Shown here: positions 1-4,120 of the stretch, piece after piece
Layout: every line of letters starts with the position of its first letter
How positions within the stretch are numbered: the first letter of the stretch is position 1
Assembly: GCA_003140785.1 (NCBI GenBank)
Contig: PLKY01000205.1
Coordinates: 20,890-26,401 of the forward strand
Direction: 5' to 3'
DNA from: Acidobacteriaceae bacterium
GTDB taxonomy: Bacteria > Acidobacteriota > Terriglobia > Terriglobales > Acidobacteriaceae
DNA length: 5,512 nucleotides
The notes under the pieces: generated by a model
The model's database searches: none
Told to the model about the DNA's origin: nothing
The model's input: only the letters and a program-made list of their open reading frames with translations
Position numbers and translations under genes: made by a program

Positions 1-1
1 C

Positions 2-37
2 GCGATTTCGGACTCAGTTAGCCTGACCTATCAATGA
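2..37 (+). CDS. Possible C-terminal end of an upstream gene (very short fragment)
   Basis: One forward frame is open from the left edge to a TGA at 35-37 and reads AISDSVSLTYQ. The alternation of small polar and hydrophobic residues (V, L, Y alternating with S, S, T) resembles a last strand of an outer-membrane beta-barrel, although it lacks the usual terminal aromatic residue. A weak terminator-like hairpin follows eight bases after the stop, which fits a gene end. The other two forward frames also close within 24 bases, so the choice of frame rests only on the residue pattern and the hairpin. Eleven residues cannot establish a gene; this is a tentative call. Confidence 0.2.
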   Translation, partial: AISDSVSLTYQ

Positions 38-44
38 ATTCCCA

Positions 45-72
45 TCCGGGACCACCCGGGGCTTAGCTTTTT
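45..72 (+). terminator. Weak candidate intrinsic terminator
   Basis: CCGGG (46-50) pairs with CCCGG (55-59) around an ACCA loop, and a T-G wobble can extend the stem by one pair. A run of five T follows at 68-72, but eight bases separate it from the stem, so this is not a canonical terminator. Its position just after a possible stop at 35-37 is the main reason to list it. Confidence 0.25.
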
Positions 73-166
73 CGGATTGTTTCCAAGAGCAAATCCTGCT
101 GCGAATCATAGCAGTGCCCCGAAGACTTCTGTTCCCAGAATCTCGGCCCGCAGACGAGGGAAGGCT

Positions 167-172
167 TATACT
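167..172 (+). promoter_or_regulatory. Candidate -10 element for the VOC gene
   Basis: TATACT matches the sigma-70 -10 consensus at five of six positions and is the best such match before the start at 281. No good -35 element sits 16-18 bases upstream, where the sequence is GC-rich (around 143-150). If it is used, transcription would begin near 178-180 and give a 5' leader of about 100 bases covering the inverted repeats at 196-255. Assigned by eye only. Confidence 0.25.
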
Positions 173-195
173 GAGGCGTCCTTGACGGACCTGCG

Positions 196-255
196 CCGTT
201 CGTCCTCAATTGGTCGAGGAACGGACGACCAATTCGGCCCGTTTTTTGTACGGGC
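196..255 (+). promoter_or_regulatory. Structured 5' leader with competing hairpins upstream of the VOC gene
   Basis: Three foldings are visible. Fold A: CCGTT (196-200) plus CCTC (204-207) pair with GAGG plus AACGG (216-224), leaving a three-base CGT bulge and an eight-base loop. Fold B: AATTGGTCG (208-216) pairs perfectly with CGACCAATT (226-234). Because the loop of A is the left arm of B, the two are largely exclusive; a full pseudoknot looks sterically tight with only two linking bases at 225-226. Fold C: GCCCGT (237-242) pairs with ACGGGC (250-255) around a T-rich loop. A smaller stem, GGCG-TCC/GGA-CGCC, spans 175-197. I do not recognise any known riboswitch family. The block ends 25 bases before the start codon, so it could act as an RNA switch, an mRNA stabiliser or a DNA operator. 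Confidence 0.4.
208..234. repeat. Perfect 9-bp inverted repeat (possible operator)
   Basis: AATTGGTCG at 208-216 and CGACCAATT at 226-234 are exact reverse complements separated by nine bases, giving arms centred 18 bp apart (about two helical turns). That geometry is compatible with a dimeric regulator binding one face of DNA about 50-70 bp ahead of the VOC start. No regulator gene lies in the window. The same bases could instead form an RNA hairpin. Confidence 0.5.
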
Positions 256-268
256 ATTTCCGAGGACA

Positions 269-274
269 GAGGGG
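269..274 (+). promoter_or_regulatory. Ribosome binding site that fixes the VOC start at 281
   Basis: GAGGGG lies six bases ahead of the ATG at 281, normal spacing for a Shine-Dalgarno site. It supports 281 over the far upstream ATG at 77 in the same frame. The translation from 77 would be a low-complexity, basic stretch running through the inverted repeats and would bury the signal peptide. Confidence 0.7.
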
Positions 275-280
275 ATACAC

Positions 281-1210
281 ATGTACCGCCGATTTGCATT
301 GCTGTCTGTGCTGATCATAAGCAGCTTCGCTTTTGGACAGGGAGTAAGCACAACCAGGCCAGCCATTACCGGCATTTCCCACATGACGCTGTATGCCGAT
401 GACCTGAAAAAGTCAAAGGAGTTCTACGACGGTTTGCTGGGCTGGGAGCAAGTGCCAGCGGGAAGTGTGGAGTCGGGTGTCCGCTTTTATGCGAATCATC
501 TGCAATACATCGAGTTGCAGTTCCCGCCCAGCAAGGGATTGGCAATTCGCTTTGGCGGTATCGGCTTTTCGACCAGTGACGCGGAGCGATTGCGCAGGTT
601 TCTGGGAGGCAATGGAATCGCCGTTCCGCAAGCAGTGAGCGTAGATCAGAAGGGAAACGAGTTCTTTCAAGTGAGGGATCCCGAGGGGAACAACGTCGAA
701 TTTACGCAGGAGGGTAACCATGCGCCGAACGCTGGGAAGGCTACATCCTTGCGCATGAGTACGCATATCATCCACGCGGGGTTTGTGGCGCATGACAGAG
801 CGGCGCTCGATCGCTTTTACAAAGACCTGCTGGGTTTCCACTTGTATTGGGAGGGTGGTTCGAGCGCGGGCCATACTGATTGGGTGATGATGCAGGTACC
901 AGATGGAACCGACTGGCTCGAGTATATGTTGTATCTTCCAGCCAATCCCTCACGGGAGCAATTGGCCAGTGCCTACCACTTTTCACCGGGAGTGGTGAGC
1001 GTCGCCGAATTGGAAAAGAGACTAAGGCAAAAAGGCTGGACCCCGTCAGCACAAGAACGTCCACCGCTGCTTGGATTGGATGGAAAATGGCAGCTGGATC
1101 TTTTTGATCCGGACGGGACAAGGGCTGAGTTTATGGAGTTTCAGCCGGTGAAAGAGCCTTGCTGTTCAAGATTCACCGGTCCTCAACCCAGCCCATCGCC
1201 GAATTGGTAA
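281..1210 (+). CDS. Secreted VOC-superfamily protein with two glyoxalase/extradiol-fold domains
   Basis: The product is 309 residues. Residues 1-20 form a signal peptide (MYRRF, a hydrophobic run, then AFGQ), so the protein is probably exported, which is unusual for a glyoxalase-fold enzyme. Two VOC domains follow, at about 30-144 and 162-288. Each starts with a strand carrying a histidine (GISHMTLYADD, H34; HIIHAGFVAHD, H165) followed by a helix with FYD/FYK, and each ends with a DPxG-type turn leading to a glutamate (DPEGNNVE, E140; DPDGTRAE, E283). Domain 2 also has H233 where the family's second metal histidine is expected; domain 1 has glycine there (FGGIGFS). VOC proteins bind a divalent metal and include lyases, dioxygenases and resistance proteins; the substrate here cannot be told. 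The tail carries a Cys-Cys pair (C294-C295) followed by SRFTGPQPSPSP. It appears to be a single-gene unit, with 287 bp before the next gene. Confidence 0.88.
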   Translation: MYRRFALLSVLIISSFAFGQGVSTTRPAITGISHMTLYADDLKKSKEFYDGLLGWEQVPAGSVESGVRFYANHLQYIELQFPPSKGLAIRFGGIGFSTSDAERLRRFLGGNGIAVPQAVSVDQKGNEFFQVRDPEGNNVEFTQEGNHAPNAGKATSLRMSTHIIHAGFVAHDRAALDRFYKDLLGFHLYWEGGSSAGHTDWVMMQVPDGTDWLEYMLYLPANPSREQLASAYHFSPGVVSVAELEKRLRQKGWTPSAQERPPLLGLDGKWQLDLFDPDGTRAEFMEFQPVKEPCCSRFTGPQPSPSPNW

Positions 1211-1497
1211 ATGTATTTGATGAGGGTTCCCTAAATAGGCGACTGATTCAATGGGGCCGCGATTTCGTTTTTTTCGTGGTTAGCGTTACTCGAATAGTTC
1301 CTTCACATCGAAGTGGGGCGAGGCTTCCAAAGCTTGCATCTAAACTAGAGCGTGGGTATTTCATCCTTTCAGTCGTTCCCGGAAATTGGTAAGAAACTTT
1401 CAATCCCTACCTCATGGATGGACACTTCGATTGAGGCTGGATAAACCTGGCATCCTGCTCTGTGCAGATCTGAACCGTAAGGACTCATCCCGACTTC
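1211..1497. other. 287-bp non-coding interval between the VOC gene and the transporter operon
   Basis: No frame here reads like protein. The stretch is AT-richer than the flanking genes and should hold the operon promoter, but I find no convincing -35/-10 pair; TTGCAT (1334-1339) with TATTTC (1357-1362), 17 bases apart, is the best and is weak. A T7 run (1268-1274) follows a wobble-paired GGTTCC/GGGGCC stem (1225-1230/1253-1258) at some distance and could be a poor terminator for the VOC gene. A 9-bp inverted repeat, ATCGAAGTG (1307-1315) and CACTTCGAT (1423-1431), spans 107 bases. AATTGGTAA occurs at 1202-1210 and again at 1384-1392. Confidence 0.5.
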
Positions 1498-2631
1498 ATG
1501 GCCGCTCAACTGTCGTTCATAGGATTTGTGCGGAAAAATCTTTGGCGCCGACGGCTGAGGACTTTGCTGACACTTTGCGGAATCGGTATGGCTATCGGGG
1601 CATTTGTGGGCCTGGTGGGCTTTTCGAACGCATTCGAGCAGTCGTGGCTGCGCCTCTACACCAGCAGCGGCACTGACATTGCCATCATTCAGCAGACTTT
1701 TCTGAATACTTCGCTGCCAGAGAGCGCGACCGCAAAGGTGGCGGCACTCCCCACAGTGGCGCAAGCGACGCCGATGATCTACAACGTAATGGATCTGACG
1801 CCTGAGGTGAATGCGCTGGTCTACGGCTGGAAGGCCGACTCCTACGAATTCGAATCTCTCCAATTGCTCTCCGGACGGCCGTTTCACGATGGTCAATCTG
1901 AGGTTATGCTGGGCGAACTTTTGTCTGGAAGCCTGCACAAGAAAACCGGCGACACGCTGGAGATTCAAGGTTCTCCCTTCAAGGTGGTTGCCATCTACCA
2001 TGGCGGCTCCGCGCTTGAGACGGGCGCGGTGATCATGCCTCTCGACCAGTTGCAGCAGCTCAGCAGCCTGCAAGGCAAAGTGTCGACGATCCACGTGCGA
2101 CTGCGCCCCGCACCTGCTGGCGAAGCACCGGATGAGTATTTGAAGCGTGCGCAGGCGCAGATTGAGGCTGCGCTCCCCGGATTGCGCGCGGTTCCAGCAG
2201 CCGAGCGCGCCGGGAACAATCAGTTCGTCCGGCTGGCACATGCCTCTGCGTGGGGCACTTCCTCGATTGCGTTGCTGATCGGAATTCTCGGAATCGCCAA
2301 TACGATGGCTATGTCTGTCTTCGAGCGGACGCGGGAGATCGGCATCCTGCGCGCGCTAGGTTGGAAGCGGGGACAGATTATGATTCTCATCCAGCTTGAA
2401 GCGTCCGTCCTTGGCCTGGGCGGCGGGTTTCTCGGCATCGCTGTTGGATGGGGAGCTTTGCAACTGCTGGCAGCACTGCCGCAGACCGCCGGCATTGTGT
2501 CGGCGACTTTTCCTATGGCGCTTGTGGCGGAAGCCTTGGGCATTTCGATTTTGGCCGGGCTGATTGCCGGGGCGATTCCTGCATGGCGCGGCGCACAACT
2601 TTCTCCGGTGGAGGCCCTCCGTCATGACTAG
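1498..2631 (+). CDS. ABC transporter permease, FtsX/MacB/LolC-like
   Basis: The product is 377 residues with the classic four-helix layout. A basic N-terminus (RKNLWRRRLRT, 12-22) leads into TM1 at about 22-45, then a large periplasmic MacB-like domain (about 46-250), TM2 at about 254-274, TM3 at about 296-326 and TM4 at about 341-362. Between TM2 and TM3 lies the cytoplasmic coupling segment ERTREIGILRALG (276-288), diagnostic of this family and the contact point for the ATPase. The C-terminus IPAWRGAQLSPVEALRHD is also typical. Such permeases do not pump through a pore; they use ATP to move periplasmic or membrane-bound substrates (lipoproteins, toxins, lipids) mechanically. ATG 1498 is the only start codon after the in-frame stop at 1471-1473. 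Its Shine-Dalgarno candidate AAGGA (1479-1483) is 14 bases away, longer than usual. The end overlaps the ATPase gene by eight bases. One permease suggests a homodimer rather than a LolC/LolE heterodimer. Confidence 0.93.
   Translation: MAAQLSFIGFVRKNLWRRRLRTLLTLCGIGMAIGAFVGLVGFSNAFEQSWLRLYTSSGTDIAIIQQTFLNTSLPESATAKVAALPTVAQATPMIYNVMDLTPEVNALVYGWKADSYEFESLQLLSGRPFHDGQSEVMLGELLSGSLHKKTGDTLEIQGSPFKVVAIYHGGSALETGAVIMPLDQLQQLSSLQGKVSTIHVRLRPAPAGEAPDEYLKRAQAQIEAALPGLRAVPAAERAGNNQFVRLAHASAWGTSSIALLIGILGIANTMAMSVFERTREIGILRALGWKRGQIMILIQLEASVLGLGGGFLGIAVGWGALQLLAALPQTAGIVSATFPMALVAEALGISILAGLIAGAIPAWRGAQLSPVEALRHD
2610..2620 (+). promoter_or_regulatory. Ribosome binding site of the ATPase gene, embedded in a palindrome
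   Basis: GGAGG (2610-2614) is a near-perfect Shine-Dalgarno site nine bases before the ATG at 2624. It is followed by C and CCTCC (2616-2620), so GGAG (2610-2613) can pair with CTCC (2617-2620) in a tight hairpin and hide the site. Since the site lies inside the permease coding sequence, ribosomes finishing the permease would open the hairpin. This suggests translational coupling of permease and ATPase; it is inferred from sequence only. Confidence 0.5.
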
Positions 2632-3289
2632 TCCCGCTCTCGAAGCTCGAAATCTGTTCAAGAGCTACGACGAAGGCCAAATCGAGGCGTTGCGCGGCGT
2701 GGACCTGTCAATCGTCACCGGCGAGTACGTGGCAATCACCGGACCCAGCGGCAGCGGCAAGTCGACGCTTCTGCACATGCTGGGTGGCCTCGATAGTCCC
2801 ACCACTGGCGAGGTTCGATTCAGAAACGTCATTCTCGGTTCGGCTATTGATCTGGATACCTATCGTTCGCGGAACGTTGGATTCATCTTCCAGGCATTTC
2901 ATCTGATGCCGACGCTGCGTGCCATCGAAAACGTACAGGTGCCCATGCTCGCGCTGAAACCGTGCTCGTTCGATCGCGCGGCGCGTGCTCGGGATTTGCT
3001 TAAGGAAATGGGCCTGGAAAATCGAATGGAACAATATCCCAACCAGCTCTCGGCGGGCGAGCGGCAACGTGTGGCGATCGCACGGGCTCTGGCCAACAAT
3101 CCGGATATTCTGCTGGCCGACGAACCCACCGGAAACCTGGACAGCGTAAACTCGGGGAAAATCATGGAGATCCTCATCGGGATTCAGCAGAAGCGCGGGA
3201 TGACTCTGATCGTTGTTACGCACGAGAACGAGATTGCGCACGCAGCGGCCCGGCAGGTTCGCATTCGCGACGGAAAGGTTGAAGCATGA
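2624..3289 (+). CDS. ABC transporter ATP-binding protein, LolD/MacB-like
   Basis: The product is 221 residues, the usual length for a LolD-type subunit. All nucleotide-binding motifs are present: Walker A GPSGSGKST (40-48), Q-loop glutamine Q90 (FIFQAFHLMP), signature LSAGERQRVAIARAL (142-156), Walker B ILLADE with catalytic E167, D-loop GNLDS (170-174) and switch histidine H200 (VVTHE). The signature has Ala instead of the second Gly of LSGGQ. The stretch LSxGERQRVAIARAL...NNP...LADEPTGNLD is characteristic of the LolD/MacB/FtsE group of cytoplasmic ATPases that drive FtsX-type permeases. I chose ATG 2624, 20 codons inside the longer open frame, because of the GGAGG nine bases upstream and because homologues begin with a short lead into the LFKSY strand. 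It overlaps the permease by eight bases and the next gene by four (ATGA), so the three are almost certainly one transcript. Confidence 0.95.
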   Translation: MTSPALEARNLFKSYDEGQIEALRGVDLSIVTGEYVAITGPSGSGKSTLLHMLGGLDSPTTGEVRFRNVILGSAIDLDTYRSRNVGFIFQAFHLMPTLRAIENVQVPMLALKPCSFDRAARARDLLKEMGLENRMEQYPNQLSAGERQRVAIARALANNPDILLADEPTGNLDSVNSGKIMEILIGIQQKRGMTLIVVTHENEIAHAAARQVRIRDGKVEA

Positions 3290-4047
3290 GAGTTGCGCTG
3301 GCCGTGACCGTGCTTGCAACGGTACTGCTGCCAATGACTGCACAGGCCGCAGCTCCGCGGGGAGCCCTAGCAGCGGCGCGGCAGCAAGTGGAGTCAGCCG
3401 ACTATCGCATGAGCGGGCACCTTGTTCGCGTGGATGGGAGTGGGGCACGCACCAGCTACGCCGTCAACATCAGTGCGCACTGGTTCCCAGGCGTGCTCCG
3501 AGTACTCGTGGAAGTTGCTTCTCCGGCCGAGGCGCGGCTCCATGTGCTTATGGAGATGCGGCCGGACGGGAAGGACACAATACAAGTTGTGCATCTTGGC
3601 GATAGGTCTCCTGTCGTTTTGCCTTTCGACAAATGGAGTGATGGACCGCTCGGCGATGGATTCAGTTACGAGGATTTTCTCGAGGCGCAATACTTCTGGG
3701 CGGGTCAATCGGCGCCGGTTGAGACTAAGTTTGGCGCGCGCGACTGTGACGTTTTGAAGAGTACGCCCGGAGCTTCTGACAAGACCCATTATGCCGAGGT
3801 CAAAAGCTGGCTCGATCGCGGCAGCAGCTTTCCGGTATATGTCGAGAAGACGCTGAGGGGCTCGGGGAGTGTGAAGCAGTTTACCTACTTTGGGCTGCGC
3901 CAAACGCGGGGCGTCTGGTCGGCCACCCAGGTGGAAGCGAAGATCCGCGGACGCGCCGGTTCAACACTACTGATCATCGATCGCGGCACACCGGAAGCGC
4001 ACCTCGGCTCGAACGATTTCAGTCCCGCGCAGCTCACGCACTTCTAA
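3286..4047 (+). CDS. Periplasmic LolA-like (outer membrane lipoprotein-sorting family) protein
   Basis: The product is 253 residues. Residues 1-21 are a clear signal peptide ending in AQA before AAP, with no lipobox cysteine, so the mature protein should be soluble in the periplasm. After that come beta-strand-rich segments: YRMSGHLVRVDG, then LRVLVEVASPAEARLHVLME, and the diagnostic GDGFSYEDF (124-131), followed by strands through FPVYVEKTL (182-190) and KQFTYFGLR (197-205). The FSYED motif and order match the LolA-like 'outer membrane lipoprotein-sorting' family, whose half-open barrel carries acyl chains. True LolA is shorter (about 180 mature residues) and ferries lipoproteins; members of this wider family are of mostly unknown cargo. 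It has one cysteine (C154). A GGAAAGG site (3272-3278) precedes the ATG by seven bases, and the start overlaps the ATPase stop as ATGA. Co-transcription with an FtsX-type ABC pair suggests it accepts that transporter's substrate. Confidence 0.8.
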   Translation: MRVALAVTVLATVLLPMTAQAAAPRGALAAARQQVESADYRMSGHLVRVDGSGARTSYAVNISAHWFPGVLRVLVEVASPAEARLHVLMEMRPDGKDTIQVVHLGDRSPVVLPFDKWSDGPLGDGFSYEDFLEAQYFWAGQSAPVETKFGARDCDVLKSTPGASDKTHYAEVKSWLDRGSSFPVYVEKTLRGSGSVKQFTYFGLRQTRGVWSATQVEAKIRGRAGSTLLIIDRGTPEAHLGSNDFSPAQLTHF

Positions 4048-4120
4048 GACGGCTTCTCTCGCTATCCTCAGCTTGGCTCTGCCTCGGGATATCGGGAAGA
4101 GTTTCGCCTGAGCAACGGCA
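4048..4120. other. Short convergent gap between the operon and the ligase gene
   Basis: Seventy-three bases separate the two converging stop codons. CTCAG (4067-4071) can pair with CTGAG (4108-4112) across a long loop, but no T-run follows on either strand. I see no canonical bidirectional terminator here, so termination may be Rho-dependent or lie inside the opposing gene. Confidence 0.4.

Noticed and set aside
77..280. N-terminal extension of the VOC protein from the in-frame ATG at 77
   Set aside because: The translation is basic and low in complexity, runs through the inverted repeats, and would bury a good signal peptide. A GAGGGG ribosome site sits six bases before ATG 281.
1257..1279. 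Intrinsic terminator formed by CCGCGA/TCGTGG with the T7 run
   Set aside because: The T-run lies inside the loop instead of after the stem, and the stem needs a G-T pair; it does not fit a working terminator.
1369..2241. 290-codon minus-strand open frame opposite the permease
   Set aside because: It is rich in Arg, His, Gln and Cys with no recognisable domain, and lies wholly antisense to a gene with clear family motifs; it is a shadow frame.
2624..3289. Loss of function from the LSAGE signature
   Set aside because: Alanine for the second glycine of LSGGQ is a mild change, and all other motifs, including the catalytic glutamate and switch histidine, are intact; there is no reason to call the ATPase inactive.
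2708..3448. 246-codon minus-strand open frame opposite the ATPase
   Set aside because: The plus strand carries every ABC ATPase motif in order; the antisense product looks like no protein family and crosses a gene boundary.
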